DNA from: Atriophallophorus winterbourni
Lineage: Eukaryota; Platyhelminthes; Trematoda; Plagiorchiida; Microphallidae
NCBI GenBank assembly: GCA_013407085.1
Contig: JACCGJ010014426.1
Location: 115,309-179,308 of the forward strand
Reading direction: 5' to 3'
Length of the DNA stretch: 64,000 bases
This document shows positions 1-11,929 of this stretch, piece by piece. The notes under the pieces are model-generated. The model was given only the letters and a program-made list of their open reading frames with translations. It did not search any database and was not told the DNA's origin. The position numbers and the translations under genes are program-made. Every line of letters begins with the position of its first letter. Positions within the stretch are counted from its first letter, which is position 1.

Positions 1-440
1 AACAATTAGTTGTAATGTGTATTTGAGTCACCGAATTCAAGTTGGACCTCATTTAGTTCACAGAGTGCTTGTCTGAGTCCCCAAAAGTCGACTTTACGGA
101 TGACCTTCGTCTGGTCGCTGTGTCTCAAATCACTGCAGACATAATCAAACACGAGCACGACATGGTCAGCCCACCCCAATGGAGCTTCGTAGACGATTGA
201 TTCGATAGCCGATGCGTTCGAAGACAAAACAAGGTCCAGAATAGATGGCCGATGGGTTCATTTGATTCGTGTATGGTTGAAGACGTGGTTGTACAAGTGT
301 ACTAGTTCTAATACTTCGTGAAGTTTGTGCTCCAGTAAGTATGTTGGATGCAAGCCTCTTGAGCATAGCAGGGTTTGAGCAGCATTGGGGTTATTTCGTT
401 TGGTCCCTGAGATATATTTACATTTAATTTTCGTAAGTGC
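1..440 (-). pseudogene. CR1-like LINE endonuclease remnant, cut by window edge
   Basis: Minus-strand translation of about 6-366 gives the C-terminal half of an AP-type endonuclease of a CR1-like non-LTR retrotransposon. The segment APLGWADHVVLVFDY aligns with SPLGLSDHVVIQFDY in the better copy at 35.5 kb; the catalytic SDH box is changed to ADH. An upstream piece (LVQPRLQPYTNQ) in a shifted frame corresponds to the PLYNHITCNTRYRG region. At least one frameshift is present. In life this domain nicks target DNA for target-primed reverse transcription. The copy runs off the left edge, so its reverse transcriptase cannot be seen. Confidence 0.75.
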
Positions 441-454
441 TGCGCTGCAAACGT

Positions 455-790
455 CGGAGTAATCAATAGTTCACTTAATGCCGGTCCATCAAATTGATTA
501 GTGGATTTCTAAACGGACCCGTGGATTTGGGCGTGAAAACTCCGCTAATAGTAGTCTGATAATAGATCAGATTTCTGTTTAACGAATTCAGTGAAACCAG
601 ACGAAGTTTTCAAAACGAAATCTCCGGGTTTAATAGTGTTTTTGTCATATAAGGGCTTTGGTTGATGGTTCATTTCAGTGATCGATTGCGTTTGAAAAGA
701 TTTTTTATCGTTTCGGATAACTTGGTTGCGAGTATGTTTTTAGCCTTATGAAACTCCCATTCACTTGCCCTCAGTTTCATCTATTTTTAG
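455..790 (-). pseudogene. LINE linker between endonuclease and RT, decayed
   Basis: Read on the minus strand, the sequence encodes fragments such as MKLRASEWEFHKAKNIL and KQKSDLLSDYY followed, after a one-base shift, by SGVFTPKSTGPF. This resembles the linker just upstream of the reverse transcriptase in CR1/jockey elements (compare ADALATFYSSVFNP in the 35 kb copy). A minus-strand element should have its endonuclease at higher coordinates than this linker, so it is probably a different copy from the endonuclease at 1-440, or a rearranged one. Short and decayed. Confidence 0.45.
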
Positions 791-1744
791 TCAAGCTTCA
801 TAGTTTAAATTCATTATTTCGGAAGGTTTTTTCATAGCAAATATTGAGTGTTCATCCAGTATAGATTTCACATACAGTAAAGGAGATAGCCTATATTTAT
901 ATGGATGGGATTTATCTAGTTGTGCAAAATTAGTTCAATGCAATTGGCACTTACAATTGAGAAATGCTTAGTACAACATGTGCTTCGAGTCTTTGAGGGA
1001 TAAGATTGGTATGAACAACAGATTTAATCACATCAAACACACAATACACATCTAAAGCGTACGTGTGAATATTTTCACACAATTTTGTTTTCTTGTGTTC
1101 AATTTCCATGATAACCTCGTTTCTTCATCGAACACCAACGATACATTATTTAACCCAATATTTGAAGAAGAAAAAGAAAAATTGATTTAATTCTTATTAG
1201 CAATTAGAACAGTTTTACCACAAATAATTTAAAAATAACCACGAACAGGTTTCCCCATCAAGTTGCAATTTTTCAACTACACGAGGTATCCTGCCGTCTT
1301 GATCAATAACTTCAATATATCGTCAAGGTCATTTTTAATAACATAGCCGAACTTTTCCCCACTATAATTCCATCGAACATTATCGATTCCCATACGTTTT
1401 TATAATAACCGTCATTGTTCTCCATGCTTACGTCAGGGTGATATTTTTTGCAATACGCAACTTTTTTCGCTAATGGAAACTGCCACATGATCACGGATCA
1501 ATTTATTTCACATTACAAAGAATATACGTTGTTTTCTACCCTAACGTGTCACGTGATACAATAATTACTGAAACGAAATGTCGAAAATAAATTACACGGT
1601 CTTACATGCAATTTCATTTTGCAAATGATATAAATTAGATAAAACATTTTCAAAGCGTCTGATGTAATGAAACCCAAAATACTGACGTTACGTTTTTCGT
1701 ACTTTTGTTCAATTTGCATGATATATTACATCACTAGTCACAAA
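791..1744. other. No recognised feature
   Basis: AT-rich sequence. The ORFs here (longest 60 codons, minus strand 1312-1494) show no recognisable motif or repeat relationship. Confidence 0.5.
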
Positions 1745-2260
1745 CTATTTAAGGTGCGATAAAGTTGGTGTCCCGTTACAGAAATTTGCCTTTCAAAGAG
1801 CGAATGTTTAAACGAAATCTACACGATTTTACACGGATACGGAGTGACCTCATGTTGGCATTCAAAATATTGCATACTGAGAACCATCCCCTTAAACACT
1901 TGCTGAAGCTTAATGACCTTACTTGAACACGAAGCTTTAAGCATTCCGCATTCTCGATTAGATATTTGTCAAATTTTTTCTCTCTGTAAGAATTCGTTTC
2001 ACTAGGAACTTTTTGCCTGAAGAAATCACACGGTCGGTATCTGTTGCGGTTTTCGCTTCCAAAATGGATGAGTGTACGACTGTCCCTATTTATTTTTGAG
2101 GGATTTTGTAATTTTACTCCGTATACCTGTCATCCTATGGTTATTGTTGAGATAACTGATTTTTCTGCCATTAAACTTTCTGATTACTGAATGCATGCCG
2201 AGAATTAAAATGAAGGAATGTAAGCAGCTGAGAATGTGAGGGGTCAAGTTGCCTTCATCG
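1745..2260 (+). pseudogene. CR1-like LINE C-terminus and 3' UTR, subfamily II
   Basis: Encodes in broken frames the conserved C-terminal block of CR1-like ORF2 (ILHTENHPLKHLLK, then IRYLSNFFSL, then the weakly matching LPEEI-type segment). It is followed by a 3' UTR shared with the minus-strand copy at 20,465-20,985: both contain the stretch CCTGTCATCCTATGGTTATT and end near GAGGGGTCAAGT. It is 5'-truncated and frameshifted, as expected for a dead LINE insertion. Confidence 0.75.
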
Positions 2261-2457
2261 GTAAACAAATCTGCTTCAAATCGATTTGAACGAAATAAGA
2301 GGCACCGCTCATTCGAAGGGTCACATCAACACGTGCATTGCTTTTGTTAAAATTCCGTGGAAATAAAAATGGATCAGTTTTCGTGTGCTATTTTGAGAGG
2401 ATATCTGTGGATTCCGATTTCATCATTTGTATGCGCTTTTCTTTACATAAACTACAT

Positions 2458-2775
2458 TTAAGTCTGAATCAGGTGTATTGAATGAGAAACGGGGGTATTA
2501 CGAGAGACATTCTGAATGGAGAGTTGAAAACCGGGATTCAACCTTCGAGCTAACCGCAGTAGCACTGCAAATACGTGAGCAAAGTCAATATGAGAGGTGC
2601 TGACATTGACCCTACTAGTTGATACAGTTTGCTCTTGACTGTTAATTTCTAAGGCTTTGTATAAAATCGTCGTTATCAAGCCGCTCCCGACTGTTCTAGG
2701 TGGCTCACTCAGAGAGTGTGCAAATACCACCAGTCGTTCGAGTACAGCCTGTCGCCGTGGGTGACATCGTTCCAC
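2458..2775 (-). CDS. Unidentified 105-codon ORF
   Basis: An open frame from an ATG at the high-coordinate end, with no motif I recognise, no second copy in the window and no obvious splice context. Its composition is not low-complexity. It could be a chance ORF or an exon of an unknown gene; I cannot tell. Confidence 0.15.
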   Translation of the reverse strand: MERCHPRRQAVLERLVVFAHSLSEPPRTVGSGLITTILYKALEINSQEQTVSTSRVNVSTSHIDFAHVFAVLLRLARRLNPGFQLSIQNVSRNTPVSHSIHLIQT

Positions 2776-3555
2776 TCGAAAAGGACTGTCAAGTCCCGTG
2801 GGACGCTATGGATCACCCCGCACGTGTAATCTACTTGCATTTTTGAGAGGCCACAAACAAACATAACCACAAACAAATTTATTCTGGCAAAATGATTTCA
2901 CACTTTCGCTGGCGGTCTAAATTCTGTCGAGATTACACACACAACTAACTAGATAGTCTAGACAAATTCAACTTGTGTACTTGTTTTAACAGGTTGGTCG
3001 CGATTTCCGATTTTGTAGTTTTTCGCTGCGGGCGGCATGTACTAACTTTTATATCTTTCGTGCTAGGCAATGTCAGCGAAGTGGGAAGTTGTGTGCGGCT
3101 CCTCAGAGGTATTCCTCCATAAAATTGTTAATTTTAACACTTTTAATTACAGCTTCAATGAATTGAAGCATATATTTAGTGAATTGAAAACCGAAATACG
3201 ATTATTTTAAAAAGTATGTTTTTTGTAGGCGTGTACTATATATGTTTTTGCAAATTTCTGCATGTACACATATGGCGCACATCGCAACCAACGCGTTAAT
3301 AAAGTGCACAAGGTGAGATAAAATGATTTACTGTATATTATATTATATTGGGCTGAGGGACTGATGTGAATTGGAGGGATAGTCAGACTTCTAGTGCTTC
3401 ACAATATTGTGTCATATTCGCACCTGGATATAGCAATAGTAATAGAGTCAAGAGCCTTTCTTAACTGCGCAAATCGGGGCCAATGTCTAGTATTTGTGAG
3501 CCATTTTAGCTGTTGTTGCATAAAGTCCCAAATGTGTAAGATTTGTTTACTTAAA
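2776..3555. other. No recognised feature
   Basis: AT-rich intergenic sequence. A plus-strand ORF beginning at 3394 overlaps the R1 repeat and looks fortuitous. Confidence 0.5.
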
Positions 3556-3568
3556 TTGTATGGGTATG

Positions 3569-3714
3569 TAAGGGTTGGGGATGTGAGCAACACATTACTT
3601 TGGTCATCCATAAGCGCCTTGAGTGCTTTGATCAAGAATCACTTTGTGATTCTGTGTCTGAACATCGTGGTTCGTTGTACGAACCCTGTATAACAGTGGC
3701 ATACAAGCATAACT
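3569..3714 (+). mobile_element. R1 hammerhead-family repeat, truncated, with 13-bp duplication
   Basis: Plus strand is the ribozyme-sense orientation, but the ribozyme itself is missing. The copy runs from GGGATGTGAGCAACACAT through the hairpins GAATCACTTTGTGATTC (3645-3661) and GGTTCGTTGTACGAACC to the GTGGCATACAAG end. It is flanked by the direct repeat TTGTATGGGTATG at 3556-3568 and 3715-3727, a convincing target-site duplication, so this fragment moved as a unit of about 146 bp. Confidence 0.8.
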
Positions 3715-3874
3715 TTGTATGGGTATGCTGTTCGATTCACATGTTAGAAAACACAACATATGCCCATTGACTTTTAATTCCAACGCATTTCTTGAATAGG
3801 CTTGAAGTATAAACCACTGGCATAAAAAATAAAATAGCTCATAATTTAATTATACGATTGCAATAATTGAGTGT

Positions 3875-4300
3875 GTCAAATCAATTCAATTTTAATGGTC
3901 TAAAATGCACATAGCTTTACTATAAACCACAGAATAATATTGGAACTACGAATAATATAACAAACAAAAATGGGATTTGGTTCCATACTGGGCAGTTCAA
4001 GAATAAAGTAAAAATCCAATAGGCAGAAATTGTTTTCGATTGGTGGGATGACACATGTAAATGCATGGGGTCTAGATGCACAGTTTTCTTCGACGCATGG
4101 GTTTATGGTCAAGACTTACCTTGAAAATCTATTGATTTGGTGAGTTGACAACATAATCGGTAGATTGTTCCAGTGAAAACAAACTCGCACGGCAAAAATG
4201 TTGTCTAGAGTTGAGTCGTGAGTGAAGGACAGTTAGAGTCTATGTGCGAGCTCTTGTCTTATGCGAGCCCCGCTCCAAGTTTCGATACAGGTCAACCAGT
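3875..4300 (-). pseudogene. CR1-like LINE 3' end, subfamily C
   Basis: The element's 3' tail lies at 3877-3897 (reverse complement of an AATTGAATTG-type repeat). The 3' UTR matches the plus-strand copies at 18.7-18.95 kb and 26.7-26.97 kb, and the remnant of the C-terminal coding segment lies at about 4150-4290 (complement of CTCACGACTCAACTCTAGAC). 5'-truncated. Confidence 0.75.
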
Positions 4301-5479
4301 GAAGGAAAAACGAATTTGGTCTATACAATGATTAAACTATTGCTGGTTTAAACTGTGTGTTAGAAAATCTACCGAAAATGCTCGTGCTCGTTAGACAGAT
4401 GCCAACATAGGGTTATTTAAAATTAATGCTCCATTTTTATCTTCAAAATCAGTTCACTCGGCGAAAACACATTTTAAGATGATGTAAATCATCAGAGAAG
4501 GCACACACGGACTGATCAAAAGTTCCGGAGAACGTTGAGATGTGATTGTTGCGTAGACAGACTAGACTCATAAATTCGTCACCTGAGCTCAGGTAGACGC
4601 TAAAATGTCGATGATAATGAAATAGTCCAGAAATTATGATTAACATTTTTGTCGCTTTGTATTAAAATATATCGCGTCCATTTCAAACCATTGTACCAAA
4701 CTTTGGACCGTAAAGTCCAGAACAAAAGAGTTAAATTAAACCGACTGAAAAACCCCAATGCATTGACACATAGAAGGTTTGATACTAGGCTACTTGACAT
4801 TAATTGCTTTTCAGACTTCCGTATAACACCAGACAGTAAGATTTTGATCCTGGGTGGTCAATTTTAGAATTTGACTGTGATTGAGAATAATTTGCATCTG
4901 CGTAAACGGAGAATGCGATCATTCGGAAAGCAGGACATACGGGAACCTCTTGCGAAACGAGGAAGGTTCGGAATGGAAACTGTTTTCAACTATTGTAGTA
5001 GATCGATTCGAATGAAAGAAAATTTGTCGATGATATATGACCCAATTGGTTATGACAGCTCAACTGAACATTTGGAATCCAATACTGAATTAGTAAATTA
5101 AATTCACAGATTGGGCTATGCATAAGACGGCTGATCATCCGAGTTTTAAGCCATTATGATCGGTAAGTTTCTGGTGAGAATTAAAAGACACAGATCTGTT
5201 AATCTGTCATGTTATTCAAACTATTATCAGTCCTCATATCTTGGTAATTAGTTGAGCTGTGTCTTCATCATATTTATCATTAAAATATTGTGCAGTCTGT
5301 TATCCAAATGGATCACATTTTTACTTTTCAATTTTGCTAGAATATGAAAATGAGAAAGCATACGATCGGACAGTGTACACACACAATTCTATGCATGAAA
5401 TACTAACACGCTACTTGTGTCTTGCAACTACTTTGAAATCTTAAAATACATTGTGCTTTTCTTTTCGCACATGATGTTT
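4301..5479. other. Mostly unassigned sequence with short ORFs
   Basis: No repeat or motif is recognised. Several 60-80 codon ORFs occur on both strands; none has a known signature. Confidence 0.4.
4871..5101 (+). CDS. Unidentified 76-codon ORF
   Basis: Basic N-terminal half (LHLRKRRMRSF, KRGRFG) and acidic C-terminal half. It is uninterrupted and not low-complexity, but no family is recognised and it has no relative in this window. It could be an exon, a mobile-element gag-like fragment, or chance. Confidence 0.2.
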   Translation: MTVIENNLHLRKRRMRSFGKQDIREPLAKRGRFGMETVFNYCSRSIRMKENLSMIYDPIGYDSSTEHLESNTELVN

Positions 5480-6180
5480 GTATTTGGATGAAGGTCAACT
5501 CTGATGAAGATTGCCTAGTTTTACAAGAAGGCCTAAATATGATGCACAAACGTTCAATTCAAAACAAGTTGCCCTTCAACTTCCGCAAGTGCAAAATGTT
5601 GCAAGTTTGGAAACACTTAGCTTTCTCATACGTAGTTTGCAGACACGCTTGAGTGGAGTATATCGCAGAAAGATCTCGGTATTTGGGTTTGCGGAAATTG
5701 GATAAAAACAGTCTGCAGTGAGAGGACGTATAAAAATCGTGCATGCAGCGTACTCAGGTTACTCAGACGAATTTTCTGACGTTATCCACCGCACTCATTG
5801 TCAAAGATACTCAAGACATACATACATCCAGTTGTGGACTATACAGTACAAGCTGGGACACCATGGATGAAAAAAATACATCTTGCTCCTCGAAAGGTTT
5901 TATCACACCGAAACCAAAATGGTTACTTGATTGCATAATCTACCCTTTGAGCAGCGATTAACTAGACTTGAATTGTGCACCATCGAACACAGACGCATCA
6001 GAGCTTACCTAATCTTAACATACCGAATAATCCACGCGAAGTCCCACCCACACATACACTTAATAAAAATTTGTTTTAATCTCGCGGACAGCAGTCGCAA
6101 TCTGACCCTTCAAAAATCACATACATGATTGAATTGTCATCGTAACTTGTATGTTTTACGATCTCTAATGTTGAAAAATA
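5480..6180 (+). pseudogene. CR1-like LINE reverse transcriptase C-terminal region, decayed
   Basis: Frame fragments in order: QNKLPFNFRKCKML (matches KNKLPFNFNKCRIM of the 33.8 kb copy), then a degraded middle, then PFEQRLTRLELCTIEHRRIR and YLILTYRIIH (matches YKERIAQLNLFDFPYRRIR and LILLYKTFH). These are the region after the RT palm and the conserved C-terminal block. Several stops and frameshifts. Confidence 0.75.
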
Positions 6181-6184
6181 CTGA

Positions 6185-6790
6185 TTCAAGATTCAAGAAT
6201 TTATGGTAACAAAAAGCACATAGCTTCACATGAAAAAGGAATGATAATAATAATAATCTAATGCCAAGTGTATTCCAGTTGAATACTTACCATGAGTCAA
6301 TACGTATGTGTCGTTTTATCCTTATACAACAAACCAGTATTCAAATTTCGAATGAACATTTCGACATTGGAAGCGATTACAATCGTTTCGAAAAGAGCAT
6401 TTCAAAGGAAACAGCCACATACATAATAAAAATATCGACGACAGCTTCTATAGGAATGGGGAATTTGTAGTGCCACTGAGTGGCTGCGTGTATGTAGTGA
6501 CTCACGTTATTAGAATAAATGTGTTAAAGAATGATGCGGGGTATTTAATACTTTATATGTCAGTATCACATCACTTCGAAGGCTTATTTGAAAGGGAGTA
6601 GTGAGTCTCTATTTTTGCAATCGTTCCTCGTAAGTTAGTTTCCGGAAACCACTTACGAGTATGATTGCATGGTGGTATATCTTATCAAGCAATATTATAT
6701 CCTTTTTAACCAGAAGTACAAGCTTGTGATGCAAGCCCCCAGTTTACTTAAATCTCTTAGTGCTTCTTTCTAATACACCCAAAACTGGTA
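6185..6790 (-). pseudogene. CR1-like LINE 3' part, subfamily A
   Basis: Begins at its 3' tail (complement of TTCTTGAATCTTGAATC, 6183-6200). It shares the 3' UTR with copies at 12,820-13,140 (+), 20,987-21,185 (+) and 61,735-61,990 (-), including the ATTTGACGACACC/GTTGCATAAC stretch. Higher up (6600-6780) the complement matches the coding segment at 11,700-11,830 (GTAAGTTGTTTCCGGAAAC). Decayed and 5'-truncated. Confidence 0.75.
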
Positions 6791-6859
6791 GGCAAATTAC
6801 TCAAACATATATTTCCGGTAGAAATTTCCTCTATCCATATCATAATTGGAATTACCTTT

Positions 6860-6970
6860 GAAGCACAAACACAAAAGTTATGATTTGTTTAAATTTTATG
6901 CTTATAACCTGTGGTATCGTACAGCTATTTCTTTTTTCCACCTTAAATCTTGAATCTTGATTCTTGAAAA
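6860..6970 (+). repeat. CR1-like LINE 3' tail, subfamily B
   Basis: Contains CTGTGGTATCGTACAGCTA, a poly-pyrimidine run and AAATCTTGAATCTTGATTCTTG. The same 3' end occurs at 34.32-34.42 kb (+), 19.80-19.87 kb (+) and 59.03-59.10 kb (-). Confidence 0.7.
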
Positions 6971-7929
6971 AACTTTTTGCTTGATCAAACTGCTATATTT
7001 AATGTACAACGAGTTTCAAATGAAACTCCCTTAGTCACGACAAAAAGCTACTTTAAATCTCCAGCCTAATGTGACAGTTCCCCAACGAAACATCACATTC
7101 GCAATTTTCTTTTTCACTATTTATTTGCGATACATTTACGTCTGATAAATTTTAGACAGATCGAAACGAAATACTATATCTCTCTCGGTCTATCTCGACA
7201 GAGTTTAACGTCAGTTCGTGGACATCATTCAGTGACAGCAGTGCGCTTCAACTGTGAACTAGCAATTCCAATTCGCGTCAGAGAAAATTCTGTGATCTAA
7301 TGAGCGATAAGTGTGATTTCCCAGGCTTGAATGTCAAGATTAATTTCAATGGGGCTTACCTTGCACTTGACTATGTAATTGACGTTGGAGAAATCCTGAA
7401 GCATTTTGATATCGAGATTGCTCAAACTGAAATTATAAAAAGCGCTTAGAAATCTTTTATATTAATCGAAAGTTTTCACCAGGGAGGAATATATCTATAA
7501 TGGAAATCTTTTGTAGGTTATAATGAAAGTGAATGATTTAATCTTGTCAGGATTCGCTAAACTAGTTAAAAAAATATAAAGATGATTGAGACGAACTTAT
7601 TTTAATGTATGCATAATAATACTACCTCGAAATTATCGTCTTATACACAGACTGCTGGTTTATTGGAAGCATTTAAGTATGAAGAAGAAAGACATTTTCA
7701 TTGAGTATGAGCTGAGACAGACAGCAGTGATAGTGTGAACTATTTTATTGAAACGTCTGTTTCTGCAAACTCCGATTTGCAGAAATCTAAAATTTTTATC
7801 AAACTAAGGCAAATGAATTATGAGATATGCGCTAGCTATATGCAGCTAGGATGCTTGATAATGCCCGAAACAGCATAAATTTGAAGATGATTCAGTTTTC
7901 TTAGCTCAACCTCTACAACGATATTTACA
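6971..7929. other. No recognised feature
   Basis: AT-rich; no repeat family or coding motif seen. Confidence 0.5.
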
Positions 7930-10355
7930 CTCCATGATGATGTTGTCATTTGTTCGATGTCGACCATGGATGTACATCACTAGCGTATGGTGTTTTCATG
8001 CTCCGCAGCTTTTAGAATGACCGAACAGTCAGATGTGTGAGGAACAAACTATACTGCAGCACTAACTGAGATAGTTTGTATTCGTACGAACGATGTCAGT
8101 TGTAAGCTGCCTGCCTGATCTGCGTTCAGCAGCCAAAGTGCCGTATCTGCTCCTCCCCAGATTGCAGACTCTGCTTAACATAGTACCTCCACATAAAGAG
8201 CAATTTCTTCCCAAATGATGGGGTCAATTTCATGAACTTTAAATATCATGGGCAAACTCCTTTGTAAAACGACTGCGGTTTCGCCAATGGTCGAGCTCCT
8301 GATTGGATCTCACCATAGAGTAGATCTTTTGGAATACGACCACATTCAATTGTGTACAGATAACCAAGCCTGCGTGGTCGATGCTATGGCAGCATGTGCT
8401 CTACATCAGCATATTTGTATTCACAGTCGACTTACGCTTTCCTCAGACACGAGAGTTTAATCGGGACAAAATGGCAGCAAATCCGCATATCAATATTCGT
8501 GTCTTGCTAGGGTCAATCTCTACTAGTTGAATCGAAATATCTAAAATAATGTACTGGTTGAATCTGTTAATATTTTAAATTGATGATTGGAGGCAGGATA
8601 TATCCTTGACCAAGGAGCTTGGTCTTGCTCAGGTGGGTTATCAGCATGAAGTATTTGCATGCCGACGTAAAACAGTCAATTAGCGACTGTTCTTGTTCAT
8701 GGGAGTGAGCACCAACAGCAAACAGCGGGTCCCACATAAGCATGTTCAGTATCTTGGTTTGTGTTATCAAGCGGTCCATGTTGAAAAGCTTGTTATCACA
8801 TCATATCCCACTAACTGCGTGTTTCAGCAGAAGAACTAATAAAATACCGAACAACATGTGCACTAGAACAACTTGTTCGACGCCTTGGCGAATGTAAAAT
8901 ACTTATGAACTGTAACCGGTAAAATGTACTTTGCTCGTCATGCCAGATTGGAAAGAAATAGCTAGGGAAGTCTATAAGATCACAAATTTTGGAGAGACCC
9001 TCCATGCTAACGTGGCCAAATGCCTTCGTTAGATAAAAAAATCAGGTACGATGACATACGACTCGACCTAAGCAGTTGTTAAGCGATTACCAGTATTCAG
9101 AGGCTGAGTCTGATAGACTCGTTTTGTCGAGCGCGGTTGTGAAAGCTTGTTCAAATCGCGCAGGAAGATTGGGTTCGCACATACGACTAACGTGGATCCT
9201 CAACTTACCTGTTTATTTGGTCCGGTAAAATCTAGCCTGGGGAAAATTCAGTTTGGCACAAATCACTGAGCAGTCAGTGTCACAGTCTGCAATTTGATAT
9301 GATCTGGTAAGGAGTAAGCTTCCAATCTTAGTGCGCCTAGCAAGAATACGATTAAACTGATGACAATAATGAGAGCAAGGATGTTTCCAAGAGACTTTAT
9401 ACTGTGGTTCATTCAAAACAAGTGATACTGACACAAAGACTCGTAACCTGCACCAACTCTGGCATTGAAATCACCCAATACCATACACAGATTTTTAATG
9501 GCATGATTTTGAGCACTGTTGTGAGGTTATAATAAAAAAGAATCATTTTAGCGGGCTTTGCCAAGTGCGTTGGTGCATTATGGTTGACTAACGTATTGGT
9601 TTCAGTAATGCACTTTGAAAATGAGCTTCAGAATCCGTTCGCTCCCGTTCCAGCTTTTTCTGCAGGTTTTAGAAAGCTGTTTCGCTTTTTGCAAATCCAA
9701 CTCCATATAGACCAAGCTCATCAGAGCCTTTTTATTCTCAAAATATTTATAATCTCTTTCTGTAAGCATACGAGTATCTGATAGCCGCGTCTCTTACATG
9801 GTAGCAACGTCGACCTATAGCCTCTGTTTCTCATTCTGATAATAGTAGATATTTTATGACTCTGATGTGACAAAATTCGTCATAGAAACGTACAAGAATG
9901 AGCAGGACGTTTCAGGTTACCAGTTTCAGAACTGAAATTTGTTGTTCAGCAATTCGTTAAGCTTGTGCGGAAATATACAGTCTGCTTTTCGGTTGACTTT
10001 CAATCCCCATGCACCCAATGAGGATTGCGGACCGTAGCCAGACAGCACCTTATTTACTAGGGGCTGCCCAGCTTGAGGCTGGCGGTAGCCACCCAATGAG
10101 TTATGAATGTATCTCCCACCTTCGGAGGCAGACCCAGGCACTGACCTCTACGCCAGTCGAGCGATAGATTTTAACCGGTATCTGACGCCTCCGATGTTAT
10201 TATACACATAAACGGAATGGAGTGTCCGATCTATTTGTGCGCTGGCCATTCGATATGAAGATCTAGCTGTTGTCCATCCAGCAAGTGCTCCTTTTTCACG
10301 ACATCACTGGAAACTCTGCAAAATGATGCCGTTGCTGGAGTTTACAGACGAAGTT
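7930..10355 (-). pseudogene. RTE-like LINE, nearly end to end but decayed
   Basis: Read from high to low coordinates: a 5' UTR (about 9,926-10,355) homologous to 41,690-42,050 (+); the start of the endonuclease (ETRLSDT, compare ETRLPDT at 42.28 kb); the complement of a GDFNARVGA block at about 9,450; the endonuclease end (KVSWKHPCSH and LLTRSYQIADCDTD, 9213-9434); then RT fragments (MEGLSKICDLIDFP, HVV, SACKYF, LSKTKLLGQGY) at 8,567-9,005; and a Cys/His-rich tail ending near 7,930. The part between endonuclease and RT is mostly deleted. Compared with the better plus copy at 41.7-45.3 kb this is shorter and full of stops. Confidence 0.8.
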
Positions 10356-11229
10356 GAAAAACAATTTAGGATCGCCTTACTGACTTCGGCTCAGTATTTT
10401 TCCTCCAGGTGAACTCCTGTAGCCTTTTCCATGAGTAGAAGTAGCCACAATTGAGTTGCGATCGGAAATGCTTAGTGCATAACAAAATATTCACAATACT
10501 TATAATAATGATCAACGCTAGTATGTGCTCAAAACTTAAAAGTTGACTAAACATTTTATTTGAACTTATGTATAAAGACTAACGGTATATTGTTGAAGTT
10601 CGGTTTGACCCCATCAACATGTGAATGGTCAGGAGTGATTGAGCAGGTTGTCCATCACACAGGTAACCCACAGCGACGTCGAATGTCTAACGACAACATT
10701 TTTTCATCGCTTCAAATCATACGGGTTATAATCATACAGTTTATAACTACTTCGGAATTTGAATCTCCATTACACTGTATACAGATTGAAACAAATAAAA
10801 TATGTGGATGGTATAGAATATTATATGTTGTAATGTTATCAGATGAATCAGACCTTAAATGTGATTTTTAGTTGTTTGAAGGCTATTTACTCTAGCAGAA
10901 CTTCTAACGTAATTTGAACAATGTTATCAAAATTACGGGTTAGGGAGCGGCGTCGTCCGTAATCTGATGTAGGCGCTATAAAGTTTTTCTCGGCAATGTT
11001 GCCATGGGCACACTATTTGGTATTGGGTGCATTTGCCGTTCATGAAGCAAGATGGATTTTAACTCAATAATATTGACAATCAAAAGATTGAGGCGGATTC
11101 GTGATATATAAAACAAGTGAAAAGTCATACGCAAAGATATAATTTGAAATCATCTTACACTGTATTCCGAACACCCAATGTTTGTATGTACTGAAGTCAA
11201 TTGATTAAATCAAGGAAACTAACAATGTA
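10356..11229. other. No recognised feature
   Basis: Includes a 103-codon plus-strand ORF (10,560-10,871) without recognisable motifs. It ends at the left target duplication of the R2 copy. Confidence 0.4.
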
Positions 11230-11516
11230 TGCAATTCGAGCTTGTATGCCACTGTTGGGGAAGGTTGGTACGACCAACTTGTTCAATCACATGAGCCCTC
11301 ACTCATGTAGACTGGGTTCAAAACCCATGACCATGTATGTAAAAGCTCATTTGCATGTATCTCCATCACACACACCCCACGACCGGTTTTGTGCTGCTCA
11401 CACGCATCAGCTAGAGCCAGTAGAATCAGAATCCGCATGCGCTTGAACCGGTGAAAGAAAGGTCAACAAGCGTGGAGTAAATGTGTGATGGAGATGCATG
11501 CAAATGAGCTTTTATA
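11230..11516. mobile_element. R2 hammerhead repeat, inverted pair, 10-bp duplication
   Basis: The first part (11,240-11,410) is an R2 unit in minus ribozyme sense: GGTTGGTACGACCAACTTG hairpin, ACTCATG/CATGAG hairpin and a complement of CTGATGC...CACAAAACCGGTCG, in which A9 and G12 of the ribozyme core are mutated. The second part (11,430-11,516) is a partial unit in the opposite sense (GTGTGATGGAGATGCATGC). TAACAATGTA at 11220-11229 is repeated at 11517-11526, a clear target-site duplication. Confidence 0.82.
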
Positions 11517-11929
11517 TAACAATGTAGAGCTTTTTACCCTTCTTAAGAGAGTGAGTGTTACTGCGATTTTAGATTAAATTTAAGTAATTTGGATTAGTTA
11601 ATATATTATCAGGTGTATTTTTATATCGAATTTCATCACATGATTATGTATTCGTTTAAGATGCAATTTCCCGCAATCACGGAAACCCACTTGACTTCAA
11701 CCAAGGAGCATGCATCGCAAGCTTGGACTCCATGGTTGAAAAGGATGTACAATTATTTGATAAAATATACCATCGTGCAACCAAACTTGTAAGTTGTTTC
11801 CGGAAACTTACGTACGAGAAACGACAGCAAAAAATGAGACTCACAACCCCTTTTCAAAGAAACCTTCGGAGTGATGTGATACTGACATATAAAGTATTAA
11901 ATATCCCATATCATCCCGTAAAACATTTA

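Noticed and set aside
2086..2268. Minus-strand ORF over 2,086-2,268
   Set aside because: It is antisense to the 3' UTR of a LINE copy and has no motif.
8248..8460. 70-codon plus ORF
   Set aside because: Antisense to the C-terminal region of the RTE-like LINE on the minus strand.
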